A program made the position numbers and the translations under genes. The notes under the pieces are model-generated. The model was not told the origin of the DNA. It saw nothing but the letters and a program-made list of their open reading frames with translations, and searched no databases. From assembly GCF_964355755.1 (NCBI RefSeq), contig NC_092673.1, positions 24,371,001 through 24,435,000 of the forward strand: 64,000 nt of DNA, written 5' to 3'. This stretch comes from Antedon mediterranea. Its lineage: Eukaryota > Echinodermata > Crinoidea > Comatulida > Antedonidae. Position 1 is the first letter of the stretch. Every line of letters begins with the position of its first letter. Positions 11,162 through 23,323 of the stretch are shown here, one piece after another.

Positions 11162-13660
11162 TCATGGTTTTCGAACATTGTTTTGTAGTTTTCATAAAGA
11201 TGGACAAATTTGAACATTGGTGTATGACTGGAAAAGTAAAGTAACATTCATTCATCATTTATTTTTGCAAGAACTTTCAACATTTTGCCAGCTTAAGCTT
11301 TTATATATTCAATTATAAAACTTGGAAATAAGTTATTGCAATTTGTTTGTGCAATACAGGACATATAAATGGACAACTCGGCACCTTCTGAGCTGTGAAC
11401 AGCTGGTTTTTATTGCTAAATGCATTGATTTGACTATTTTTCACACACTAATATACAAACTTTGTGCAAAACCACATCAAGTTACCAGATGATTGGTAAA
11501 TGGTAAAGTAATAATATTGATGTGCTTTGAAGGAATATTCCATTGTAATATAGAAGGTGCAATGATTTGTTAAATACAGTATGTTGATATGATTATATAT
11601 AGGGTTTAATGGTTTTAACAACTCTTTTTTTAAACAGTACAAGAAAAAAAATGTATGTTAGGTTTCCCACTGTTGATCAGATTAGCTAGATCAGTGTGAG
11701 AATTTAGGCACGATTTTATGAACACAATAGCTGCCTTAGCATGCATCTTGTGATATTTTACTCACAGCATTGCCTAACCGCTTACGTCATGTGAACGGCT
11801 TTTCCATGTGTACAGTATGTGAAAGACAACTTGGTAATGATCATAAGTTGGCTTATGGTTGCCAGTGGCCTGAAAGAAATTTAAAAATGTCTACTTTTTC
11901 AATGAATTGCTGTATATTTTTAGGCCTATTGCTTTCATCAAACAAGGAATATTCTACCTTTCTCAGCCCTTGGGCTAGACAACCCAGGCCAATTCTACTC
12001 ATATAATACGTGTCCAGTATCATTCACATATTCTGTAATACAGTGTTGCATATGTATCGCATGTGATGCCTGTATTTTTTTAACTTTAGGTTAATGTATG
12101 ACACCATATGTGACACTGTATGATACTGTAATAATTATTGAATACAGTACCGAGAGAATCGGCTAAGCTGTGATCTGATTGATAGTGGGAACCAAACATT
12201 AATATAGTGTAATATAAAGATAAACTCAAATTTAAATATTAAAAGCAAAATTTATTTTTAAGTGCTTATTTTTCATTTTTTTCTAATATATTTGCATACA
12301 TTATTTAAATGCTAATTACTTTTTATATTAGCAAAAAAAGGTATGCAAGCTTTTGTACAAGTTTAATATATTGATAATTATTTATAAATTTGAACTCAGT
12401 TGAGCTGAAGTGGTATTTTTGAATGTAGTGAAAAGCCTTCTAGGATAAATGGACAATTTCAGATAAGGGTTTTAAACCGATTAAATGTATATATTTTAAG
12501 AAACTTTGGTAAATTGTTTGTATATAATAGTTATTTAAATGTTTGTGTAAATTTATGTTACCAGTGGCAATGCTATGTATATATCGTAGACAATATTGTA
12601 TTGTATATAAAAACAGTTACTTAAATCCTCTTGTGTGTAATTTTTATGCAAAAATTTATATTCGCTTTACAAATATATGTATTTATTTCTATTATTTTGC
12701 ACTGTATATAATGTGTGTTCTCACATAAAATAATTTGTTTTATATACAGTACATCCGGTTCACATAAAGACATAATATGAGATTTTTTGGTTTCCTAAAA
12801 TGATTGCAATCTAATGTACCCCTTTTATCCTGGCAAAGTTTAATAAATTTGAATTAACAATTAAAACAATTTTATTATCCAATTGGCTTATACAACAAGA
12901 AAATTATATGATATCGCCTCTACTTATTAGCCTTGATATTTTTTCATACATTTTATATTTTGTAAAAACTATTGCATTACAACTATTGACGAAGGGCCAA
13001 TAGATAAAAAGATGGTCCGAGTATTGTAAAACCTCCTTTAAAATATTTGGTCATGAAATTTCTATTACTTGACGTTGCAGACAAAAATCATGAATAATTT
13101 GTGAGGTTAATATGTCACAAATTAGAACATTATTAGGGGCGGGGGGGGGGTGGTTGCTATACAAGCATAGACTAGATCAAATGGATTCTATCAATGGACT
13201 CTATCAATGAATTTTCGCAAGCCAGGTTGTGTAGTTGTGGGCCTGAACCACATCAAAATCTGCGATTATTTTTAGAGGGTACACGGTATAGGTTAATTTA
13301 TATTTCGGAAATAGGTCCTCTATCTTTAAAATTATTCCCATGCATTATTCATGATTTCTGCCTCGGACGTCAAGTAATAAAATTGTCAGTGCCTGGTCAA
13401 TTCATTGTGATAGCAGCTGGATTTGCTGTCGCTAGATGTACATATTGCATTTCTATTTTAAAACTACTTCTTCTGATATACAGTAAGGTGCTAGAATGTA
13501 TAGATTACAACTCAGTTGTACAGGTGCTTATAGGATTTAGCTCTGTCTAATTTTTACTTTTTATTCAGATTATTCTGCAGCAGTATATAAAATGAGATTT
13601 CAGTTCAATGTACTGACATATTTAATCAATGAAGCTGTTTCAGTTACCATCATTTTTTTA
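11162..13660 (+). other. KCNT 3' flank and probable 3' UTR
   Basis: No coding region is recognised. A MITE with imperfect inverted ends occupies 11661-12193 (left GGTTTCCCACTGTTGATCAG; right, reverse-complemented, GGTTCCCACTATCAATCAG). AATAAA at 12842-12847 is a candidate KCNT polyadenylation signal, about 1.7 kb after the stop, though nearer variant signals cannot be excluded. A G10 run lies near 13140. Confidence 0.5.
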
Positions 13661-13672
13661 ATGAATTCTGTG

Positions 13673-14036
13673 ATGAATATTCATTTTTTTAATAACATTT
13701 TGTATAATGAATATTCATTTTAAAATATATTCTGTGATGAATATTCATTTTTAATATTTTGTATAATGAATATTCATTTTAAAATATATTCTGTGATGAA
13801 TATTCATTTTAATTACATTTTGTATAATGATTAAAAAATATATTCTGTGATGAATATTCATTTTACAATTTTTACTCATTTTTAATACATTATTTATAAT
13901 TGATTTGTATATTACATTCTGTATTCATGAATATTCATTTCTATATTACATTCTGTAATCATGAATATTCATACAGATATTACAGTTGTGTATTCATGAA
14001 TATTCATTTTAGATATATTCAGTAATGAATATTCAT
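13673..14036. repeat. Array of ten perfect ATGAATATTCAT palindromes
   Basis: The 12-bp palindrome begins at 13673, 13707, 13737, 13766, 13796, 13850, 13927, 13961, 13996 and 14025. Most steps are 29-35 bp. Flanking sequence also repeats (TTCTGTGATGAATATTC and TTGTATAATGAATATTC alternate in the left half), so this is a diverging tandem array with a conserved palindromic core. Confidence 0.92.
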
Positions 14037-14971
14037 ATCTAGATTACATTCTATATAATGAATACTCATTTTTTTAATGTTGTGATGGTTATTCATTCAA
14101 ACAAATAATTACATATATATGTATGTGTAATGCTATAGTTGCAAGTATTTCATGACGGTTACAAACTACCCAGAATGATTTTGTAATGTAATGTTAAATT
14201 ATACGCAGTGATGCAGTCATTTATGCTGATGCCTGCATTTATATTTCATACATTATGTATGTAGATATTGGTATTACTGAATTTGGCATTAAATCAGCAT
14301 CAGTAGAATCAATGTAAATATAATTAAAAATTGCATAATTACAGTTGCTTTCACAAGTCCCTGGATTACGCGAATATAATGCAATTGCAAATATTTATGA
14401 TCGCGAAATTATGCAATATAATAAGAATTGCGGAAATCATGGAGACGGTTTCAAATTAGTTAAATGGTGTACCGTACGGGCTTGTTAGAAATTGTAATGG
14501 GAAGAAGGGTGAAGATATTGAGGATGTGTTGATTATCTTTTTTAATCAATTTTATATCACTGATTTTGGAGTGTACTAGTGGACTGTGCTGTACGCAAAA
14601 TATCTCAACAATATAATTTTTTTCCCAACATGAACACATGTGCATAGGGTCGAAAATATTTGTCCGTATCGAATAGCAGCTATCAGGGGATGTTTGTAAT
14701 GTGATTGTAAACCGCATCTAATGTCTATGTTCAACGTAGGCCTTTTATTACACCAAACCCACGGTCTTTTCTTTTGTATTTATTCAAGAGTTTTTGTAGG
14801 GCTATAAACGTGAAGAGCTTTCAAAATAGCTTTCGTAAAACAATTAATGTATTGTATTTCGTCATTTTAATATTTATTTGTATCATTAAATCGCCATGTA
14901 CGTGTATGGCATAACACACTACATCAATACGTGTACAATTATTGCTTTATCGACGGCTCACGAGCAACCAT

Positions 14972-15129
14972 TAAGATCTGTCTACACATCAAATTATTTT
15001 AACAAAAACATGTGATGTGCCCAAATATGGTAGTGATATACCTAAATATGGTTATGATATGACATCATCATGTTCATGGGCACATCGCATTTTTTTCACA
15101 TAAAGTTTGATAGTATATACAGAGCTTTA
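14972..15129. mobile_element. MITE of the CTCTGTCTACACTATCAAAC family
   Basis: Ends TAAGATCTGTCTACACATC and AGTATATACAGAGCTTTA. The core has GTGATGTGCCCAAATATGG and a duplicated AAATATGGT..GTGATAT unit, an early stage of the internal repetition seen in the copy at 48764. Intergenic. Confidence 0.75.
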
Positions 15130-16346
15130 CATCCATTTGTGTATTGATTAGGCCTATTAGTAATTAATTTCGTTACAGAGTATCATTTATTGATTATTGA
15201 TTCTTATTGATCGTCCATATGTTTGTATGACTATTTAATTGAACGAGCTAAGGCCAATTCTGTAATGTTTCTGTCCACTACAATGATGGAAATTATTACA
15301 AAACAGTGGCCAACATTAGATTTGCTTTTGTTTTTTTCAATCGAGAACTCTAAGGTGTTTCAATTTTACACCTGTAGGCCTATGTAAATCAATCGTTTAT
15401 TGTATGTCATCAATATGGTATCAGTATACATGTCTTATGTCCTGGCGTAGAGATATTGTCATTGTCCTGGTCATTCAACAGTGAATTCTGAAACAGGGGA
15501 CAGCAATTTATGAATGAATATAAGCATGAGCTTTAACAAAGTGGGCGGAGCTTTAGCGTGAAATTATTGTCGTCTTTACTATTTGAGGACGATAAAGTTG
15601 GAATAAACAGCACGACATAATGCCGTGCGAGAATCGACAGATATATCAAACTTATTAGGCCTACGTTACCTAGTGGGTGGACCCTGGCTACTAATGTAGT
15701 ATATAAAGATAATAATGGCGCAAAATACAGGGCTACTCTAAGCACTTAACAATCCACAGAAAATGTTATAAAAGAGCAAAAGATTGATGTATTTAGGATA
15801 GTTTTGGGTTTTCTTCTTTCTAATAAACCACTCTGCTTTATCTTCTCACCGTAGATCTAAAATTAAATAATACATTCAGAGTCCAGAAATATTATTCGTC
15901 CGTCGTCTATCTGTTTCAAGATTTGACAACATTTAAATCCAGGCATGCTCTCTTGTGGCACGATTGTCATTTTATTTTTCTTTAAGTAAAATTGCATCAT
16001 AAGATAAAAGAAAGAACACGTAAAAGAAACATTTTATGAACGCATTAACACAGAAGTTTCATATTGCAAATTATTTATCGTTAAACTTGCATTTGAAGGA
16101 ACAGAATTTCACAATTTATAGCACTCGTGGTCGTTTCTATAAAACATAATTGAAATTGTAAAGTGCTCAGTTTGTTTCTTGGAAAGGCGAGATAAAATCT
16201 TTAGTAGTATTATGTTTAAATATATTTTATCTGAAAAGAGGCAATTGAAATGTAATGGTTTTAAAGTCTTTTGAAATGTAAAACAGTTATCAAATGTAGT
16301 AGTGTCTATTGGGCATGTCGATTTGCAAGGACCTGGTATTACGTCC

Positions 16347-16732
16347 AGCTACTCTTATCGATTTTTCTCGACGACCGAACACCGAAAAAAAGGTTGAAAT
16401 TGCCAAACCAAACTCGACGTATTCGAATATTACATCCATTCGAAAATCGAGGGTTCAAAGATGTTTCCTAAAAATATGCAAAATAATAAAATCACACTTT
16501 GCCATTTTGTAGTTTTAAAAAAGGTTTACTTCCGTAAAAAAAACAAATAATGCTTTAACTTCAAAATAAACGGAAATTCAACCAAAATCCCATTGGCTGA
16601 CATATTTTTAGGAAACATCTTTGAACCCTCGATTTCCGAATGGATGTAATTTTCGAATACGTCGAGTTTGGTTTGGCAATTTCAACCCTTTTTTCGGTGT
16701 TCGGTCGTCGAGAAAAATCGATAAGAGTAGCT
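16347..16732. mobile_element. Foldback element with 132-bp inverted arms
   Basis: Arms 16347-16478 and 16601-16732 are reverse complements with only scattered differences (for example both carry CGACGACCGAACACCGA). The 122-bp spacer resembles, in reverse, the centre of the 39214-39546 repeat (CCATTGGCTG, CGGAA, TTTGTAGTTTTAAAA). It lies just beyond the 3' end of the reprolysin gene. Short frames in the arms are by-products of the duplication. Confidence 0.88.
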
Positions 16733-16840
16733 GAAGCATCCCATTTGTCGTGGTCGGTGTCGCGCCTACACGTTTTACCCCAATATTATGCGCCACTGAA
16801 ATTGCATTAAGTTCTATTTTCATTCATTGTAAATTAATTG

Positions 16841-16846
16841 TTTATT
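16841..16846 (-). terminator. Polyadenylation signal of the reprolysin gene
   Basis: AATAAA on the minus strand begins four bases after the TGA stop at 16851-16853. Its position supports 16851 as a real gene end. Confidence 0.5.
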
Positions 16847-16850
16847 AGTA

Positions 16851-19800
16851 TCATACGACCTGTATTTGTTTATTCCTAACTTTATATAAAATATGACTAG
16901 ATCCTATTCGTATAAGATTCATTAATTGTTTAAGTATGATTATAAAAACGAATAACAACGTGATTTTCCATAATATATTCAAGAAAACATGAGCATTGTG
17001 TTCGTTCGAATGTGCGGCCACTCCGAATCTTTTTATATTGAATTGTAAGTTGTTTGTTTGTTGTAGCTCTGTTTCGATTAGTTTCTCTACGCAGATACCT
17101 TGCTGACACCACTGTAACAGAAAAATAAAATAATTATTTAATGCGAGTGAGAGAGAGTGATAACTGTAAGTAATAGTTCTACTTTCGTGGCGACTACCTA
17201 GCTGTAATACATTCATTATTCACAACGTTAACTATACTTTACTACACACGCGCGGTCCGATCCGAAAATAAACAAAAAACTAAAATGGCTATAGCCACTA
17301 ACGGTCAACTTAGTTGAAACCAGGTAGTTGGAAGGTGAACACATGGATTCATCATCGTGAAACCGGAAATTACTTTGACCGCGTACAATTGAAATTGAGT
17401 TGAAAATCTACCGATGAAATCAGAAGATAAAAATATGGAACAATATCATAATAGTGAAAACTAATGTTATCAAATTTACATTTCGCGGTACATCTGAGAT
17501 AGATTAGACAGAGATTTGTCTCGAAGTTTTTCCATTGTGCTCGCCTATGTCAGAATTAACCATAATTTATATATAGATACTAACTTTGTTCTCTCCGCAT
17601 TTAGTACCATCTAGCGGTGGTCGCTTATCGGTCACACAGTCTTTGTTAGGAGAAGATGTACAGTACAGCTGGCCACACATATCCTGCGATAGTAATGATT
17701 AAAAAATAATAGAAATATTTCTTTTTCATATCACCCCTTATTATGGGACACTTTCGAGACCCAGCAAAGTGTCCCATTGTAGAGTTTACCTTGAATGGGG
17801 TTTGATTGTATAGTGATAGAGATATATTTCCCCTGGTACGTTTTACGGGAAAGTGTCCATTGATCTAGATTCTAGAAGAGATGATTACTGAATATGTATG
17901 AGCAGCCATATATTTTTTATTCAAGAAACCAACAAAGCAGTACAGTGTAGTTAATATATCGATGTCGAATTCATGCTGAAATATGGTAATTCGGCGAACA
18001 GAATTATGAAAAATGCATTACAGTACTTACCTCTCGATCACAACTAAACGACTTTTTTCGTCTTAGCATACTGCACTGATAGTCTGCCGTGTACGTCATC
18101 CCTGTAGAATGGTCACGTGATAGCACCTCACCCCCAATACCGAGAGTATTCAAACAGTTTGTCCTGCGTCCTCTGTTTTTATGTGAACCAAATAAAATCA
18201 CATTTTATCGATGAAAAATTGAACAAATTATGTTTTAAAACTTTCTCTAGATTTTGACCAAAGAATCTAACACTTACTTGATAAAACTCTTTAATATGTG
18301 CCCAAAAATGGTGGTGATGTGCCCAAATATGGTATCGGATGGTATCATCGTGTCCATGTTCGCATCACATAAAGTTTGATAGTGTAGACAAAGCTTAACA
18401 CTTACTTGATAAAACTCTTCAATGCATCACTACTACATGTCGACCATTGCATCGATTTTGGTCCCCCTGCTGCAAACCCTGACATAATGTAAGTGTTGTC
18501 AGGACATAATGGATTACTGTACTGGTAGTCGTGGTATATACCAAGTCTATAACAGAATTATCAATTTTATTTTATTTTGTTCAATCTATAATAGGCTGTT
18601 AGCTGATGGATAAAATGAATTGAGACCAATTCGAAATAGAATTACGTCATGCAGTATGCCTATATAATAGAAGTGTGTGCCTTTATCAACTAAATCAAAA
18701 GAAAATGGAAGAGGAAGGTAGGCAGCCTACTAATATAACTCTTTCCTTATTTTGTCAAACAAGCCTACATTTTTTTAAGGGTCCGTTTGTACTTTAGATA
18801 GATAATGTCCGGTGCCCAGAGAACCCTTTTTTCGCTGGATTTAGTTGGTGTGAACAGTTTTTATATGCCACACCCATTTACTACTGCTGTACTACGGGAT
18901 GAAAGGATAGACATATCACCGTATGGCCTTTTAACTATTCATCGGACCACCGGACCAGTATCCGGACTCAGTGTGAACGTGCTTCACGTAGCTCAAACCT
19001 AAAGTTTCAAAATACAATTTCTAAACACAACGTGTTATATGCATTGACTGTTTGATTTATAGTGTAATTTTATGAAGTTTGGTGAAGCGAGGATTTAGAA
19101 TGTAAAGCGGCTTAAATCTTAAATTAATGTTCCTGATTCAAATCAACGTAATTCGTTTCATGACAGTGTTGTAATTAATTGCTTTATATTTTAAGATCTG
19201 TTGAAGATTTTACTATGTTTAAGTGCATTTTGCTTCTTTTTGTTTTTGCATATTGTACAAGGTACCTAACCATCATGAAACCCGTATTATTATTAATCAA
19301 TTCTAAATCTTTCGTTGAATTATTCGACAATAAAGTTGTCTTGTATCTTGTATTATAAGCTAGGGCATATTATGATGAAATGTGTGACAATTCTTGTAGG
19401 CCTACGATCCAAAGGTATACTTACAGGTGCCCAATCTCATGTGCAATTGACATCGCTAGCCCCATTGGACTAACATCCTCTACTATTGCCATCTTCATAT
19501 CGTCTGTACATGTCCCGCCGACAAAACCCTTTCCCGTCGCGTCGAAATTAGAATTTATGTGCATATCCTTTCTGCAAAAAAAACATTATTTAGTAGGACC
19601 GCTGTGTATAGGGCTAATGAAATATAGCAGTCCTCCTTTGGAGTACTCCTGTTCATATTACATCCCTATTATGGGGACATTTTCTCATGAAATGATTGGA
19701 AATATATGTTTTAACATTGTGGCCAAGTTTGATATATATAGAATGTCATGTAATTGCAAATGTTATCTGGCATGTTGGATTATGCCCGTATTAGAGGAGA

Positions 19801-22800
19801 TAATTAAGATGAGTGAATTATTGCATAGGTGGATTTGAAGTAAGCATGCTCTGTCACAATAGTAAGATGACCAGATTAGAGGGATTAATGTGCTCAGATA
19901 AATGTTGAAATGGCATAGTTAAAGGATAGAGTGAAATGAACTCATGGCCGAGAAACATGCAATGTCACACGGGGCGAGGGAATGGGTCAATTTAAAATTG
20001 AAAGGGGGTTGATGTTTACTGCATCATGTAAACAATGATAATATGGATGATGAAGACGTGATAGAAATGTATGTTACGTTACTAAAATTACGGTTTTACG
20101 TTAAGCTTGGTTCCCACTTAAGCTTGGTTCTCACTAGCGACGCAACGTAACGCAAACTACGCAACGTAAGCAAAAATGCCCTTCCAATAATTGTGTTTGC
20201 CCTCGCCTGCGTGATTTTGCAGCAATATTGCGTCGTCGGTTCCCACTTGTGATTACGCAATACAGCCCTTTGCGTCGATACGTCACTACTTTACTATGCG
20301 TTCAAGTGGAAACCAACCAGTGGATGGCCGAACGTGATTGGTCAAATTGCTAATGCTTGGCACCAACTAGAGACGTAACGCAACGTAAGTTAGTTGACGA
20401 ATCACAAACGATGGATTTTTCGAACAACGCAACGTAGGAAAATGCTCTTCCAATCATTGCGTTTGCCCCTCGCCTGCGTGAAATCAAACCTACGATGTTT
20501 GCAGCACTATTGTGTCGTCGGTTCCCACTTGTGATTGCGCAATACAGCACTTTGCGTCAGTACGTCGTTACGTTGCGTCACTAGTGGGAACAAAGCTTTA
20601 AGTTGCGATTACGTTGTGTTCTAGTGGGAACCAAACTTTCCTTGTGACTTGCGTTGCGCTTCCGTCCTTGCATTGCATTGAATAAAAACAATGATAGTAG
20701 GCCTTCTTCTCCAGAATGAATGACCGGGGTAATAATGTTCAGCGCTTAGAGGTTTCAAAACATTAGGCACTATATAAATCCAGGATATTATTATTATTAT
20801 TAATATTCTGTTTGTTTTATATGACTATGCTTTACGTGATATCTAACAAATCAATTAAAATCTAATTTATAAAAGGCACTTCATCTTTGCACTTGTTTAC
20901 TCACCTCGTAATTAAAACTGCTACATCAAAGCTAATGTCAACATATCGACTCGGATCTCTTTCCAACCACCGTCTAAAGTCCATTAAAATGCTGTTTGCA
21001 TCGTCCATGTCATCTATCAATTGCTTTAAAGCCAAAGTGATATTTGTTTTAAAATAATGTTATTATTATGTATTGTCCCCCTGAAAAATAATTGTTAATT
21101 CTTTTCTTTTTTTTTAATATGCCATTTTAATGTCACATAATAGTTATCCACTTTGAACAAAAATTGAACCAAAAAGAAATGTATTTATCTAAAAAACTGT
21201 AATTTAAAGCAAAAAATAGGGTTTTTGGTTGAAGTTGACCATTTATCTTGTCTATGAAAGTAATTAACTTTATTTAAACTACAAAATGGCCTATTAAATA
21301 TTCGATTTTATTAAAATTCATTTTTTTTATGTTTTTGGGGGACAATACCTCTTTAAGTAGGCCTAATTTAACTTTATTAACACTCTACACAATAACCTAT
21401 TAAACGTCTGATTTAATTAATATTCATCTACATCTTTAAAATAATGATACTGTACTTATTGAACTCTTTCCTGCGTTCAAATAAATAATACTCACATGAG
21501 GCTTGTTTAATATTTCAATCCCGGTCAACATAATACCAACATTCACACCGAGTGAGGGGGAATCCCAAAGTTTCGCCACCTTGAAAATAATATGATATAA
21601 TGTTTTAACGGAACAACGGTGGTCGGGTTTTAAAGCTTGTTCCCACTAGCGACGTAACGCAATCTACGCAACGTAAACAAATGCCCTTCCAATCACTGCG
21701 TTCCCCCCCCCCCCCCCCCCCCCGCCTGCGTGAAATCAAACCTTCGATGTTTGCTGCACTATTGCATCGTCGGTTCCCACGAAACATGTTTGCTATCAAA
21801 CTCAAGTTAATTTTAATGTTATTATGCTGTCGGATGTTCGGCAACATTATTCACGACATCACCTTAAACGGTGTCAATCAAGGACTTGCCAAATTTGAAA
21901 AAAGGCTCTCGATAAAATCAGTAAAAGCAGAGGCTGATATAAACTACTTTAACAATTGCAAAACGTTCGGCGTGTTTTCAAAATGTATAATATTATATAA
22001 ACTTATATTTATTGTTATTGTACATTTTCCCCTGCATTTTCTAGTTTTTTCCAAAAACATGTAAAATAGGATAATAGGCCTACATCATGCCTCTTTAAAA
22101 TCGTTTGAATTTACCGGCGTATTATTATTGCAGCCGAGATACATATTTTAATTACAATAAGCTTTTGATTAAATATAATAAGGCTATATAATAGTATGTC
22201 TATATTATTTTTACACCGTTAACGTTGTTTTTTATCGTGTGGACGACCGAGACGCATTGTGGTGATGGAGTAATTATGTACATTTTATATAATACGATTA
22301 TTTACCACTTTTAGCATTTCCATGACGTAGTTTTCCGTATCGTCCCCATGGTAACTATATGTCAGGTGATCTATAACTACAAATAGTTCAATATATTTGT
22401 CATGTTTTAATGCAATTCGTGAGTTGACTCCCTGAAAAACAAATTTGAAATTTGTATTGAAAGTGCTAATACTAATAGTGAGAAAGATCGACAATATATG
22501 TTCTAATTCAAATATGATTTTGTTTGCACAAGTCTTATCTTGTTTCTTCAAAAGTTATTGGACCGGCCCCGAATTATCTCCCCCCCCCCCCCCCCCCACA
22601 AACTAATCAACATAATTATTAACAATTTGTTTTAATTATAGGCCTATTAAAATGTAATTTAATATTTTAATTTTTATGTTACTTTGGGGGTATTTACTGT
22701 CGAGTATCATTGCTCTTGATGGTGGTGTGTAATACACTGAGAGCCTTCATTTAAAGCAATGAGATACGTTCTTAGCTATCATAGCCTATTTTATAGTGTT

Positions 22801-23323
22801 TGGAGATCCCATTAGCCTCATCTGCACATACCCTTGTTACTTGTTCTCACCCTCCCCTTTCCTCCCCTACCTTTGGTTTCATTCTCCTTTCGGTATTTGG
22901 GATAGGTTGAATAAAAATGACGCGCCGTTGTTGATTAAGATTGATACGTGATGTTTTTGTTTATTATAGGGCCTAAATCAATAAATTTGCACCATTCCAT
23001 CATTGAGGTATACCTCCATAAATATATCGTACACACAGAGAAGATATAGGCCTAATAATCAAACCTATCTTCATATCTGCGACAGAATAATACCTTACAC
23101 AGTATAGATGTATGGTATAAGGATAGCTCTCGGCTATGAACATGCATAAAACGGATATCTTCCATTTGTGATAATACAGTAGATATCCGGTAGACTATAA
23201 TAGCATGTATAATGTAGGTTATATCAGTATTGTGTAAATCGTAATCATAATTACCTGATCCGATGATACCGCGCCCACTCGGTCACAGATGACATAGATA
23301 AGCACCAGATTTAACCAATACAT
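16851..23323 (-). CDS. Reprolysin (M12B) metalloprotease, compact ADAMTS-like, possible C-terminal membrane anchor
   Basis: Exons, 5' to 3': 23255-23323, 22306-22431, 21496-21579, 20905-21023, 19425-19571, 18406-18546, 18031-18172, 16851-17111. Splice sites are AG/GT and phases join to 362 residues. Residues 1-18 form a hydrophobic signal peptide. The catalytic domain starts near residue 34 (KYIELFVVIDH) and includes DISFDVAVLITR (about 121-133), the zinc site HEIGHLLGIYHD (His177, His181, His187; Glu178 catalytic) and the Met-turn region TYIMSGF (Met203). A short Cys-containing ADAMTS-type segment follows (SFSCDREWCQQGICV, about 270-284), then a polar stretch and a hydrophobic run at about 323-341 before a basic tail. 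No propeptide, thrombospondin type 1 repeats or spacer were found. ADAMTS enzymes cleave extracellular matrix proteins; this substrate is unknown. The catalytic exons are secure; the first and last exons are less so. Confidence 0.88.
18295..18397. mobile_element. Truncated MITE of the CTCTGTCTACACTATCAAAC family
   Basis: Only the right end (AAGTTTGATAGTGTAGACAAAGCTT) and core (GTGATGTGCCCAAATATGG) remain. It lies in a reprolysin intron a few bases from the exon 18406-18546. Flanking CTTACTTGATAAAACTCTT occurs on both sides (about 18273 and 18402), a possible target-site or insertion-linked duplication that includes the splice donor. Confidence 0.6.
20103..20660. mobile_element. Nested copies of the GCTTGGTTCCCACTAG / ACGCAACGTAAC MITE family
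   Basis: Several inverted and direct copies lie side by side in a reprolysin intron. Terminal words are AAGCTTGGTTCTCACTAG and TAGTGGGAACAAAGCTT; subterminal words are ACGCAACGTAA and CCTGCGTGA. Two near-repeats of the GTTTGCC..CTCGCCTGCGTGA segment lie at about 20197 and 20460. Related copies: 21631-21785, 27160-27325, 48340-48460, 61400-61515 and 61865-62020. Confidence 0.72.
20715..20805 (+). repeat. SINE 3' tail
   Basis: Contains ACCGGGGTAATAATGTTCAG, CACTATATAAATCC and ends in (ATT)n. This matches the 3' part of the tRNA-derived SINE at 32362-32645, so it is a 5'-truncated copy within a reprolysin intron. Confidence 0.75.
21066..21356 (+). repeat. Repeat family shared with 39214-39546
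   Basis: Same order of words as the second copy: TTGTCCCCCTGAAAAATAAT, AATGTCACATAATAGTTATC, AACTGTAATTTAAAGC, AACTACAAAAT, TGTTTTTGGGGGACAATAC. The ends are inverted (GTCCCCCTGAAAA and TTTTTGGGGGACA), consistent with a MITE of about 290 bp. Confidence 0.72.
21631..21785. mobile_element. MITE copy with C-run, reprolysin intron
   Basis: Begins AGCTTGTTCCCACTAGCGAC with ACGCAATCTACGCAACGTAA, then a run of about 20 C at 21704-21724, then CGCCTGCGTGAAATCAAACC. It belongs to the 20103-20660 family. The C-run creates spurious proline or glycine frames. Confidence 0.65.
22432..23254 (-). other. First intron of the reprolysin gene
   Basis: Separates the signal-peptide exon from the start of the catalytic domain. 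A run of at least 16 C lies near 22580. No minus-strand frame long enough for a reprolysin propeptide (usually about 200 residues) is visible, so a propeptide would have to be split into very small exons or be absent. Confidence 0.5.

Noticed and set aside
13660-14100. CRISPR-like spaced palindromes
   Set aside because: The genome is eukaryotic and the spacers are themselves related AT-rich repeats; this is a tandem array, not CRISPR.
19380-19838. 152-codon plus frame, the longest plus-strand ORF listed
   Set aside because: It is the antisense shadow of the reprolysin zinc-site exon (19425-19571).
21681-22064. 127-codon plus frame starting in a C-run
   Set aside because: It begins with poly-proline from the homopolymer in a MITE and runs antisense to the reprolysin exon region; no domain seen.
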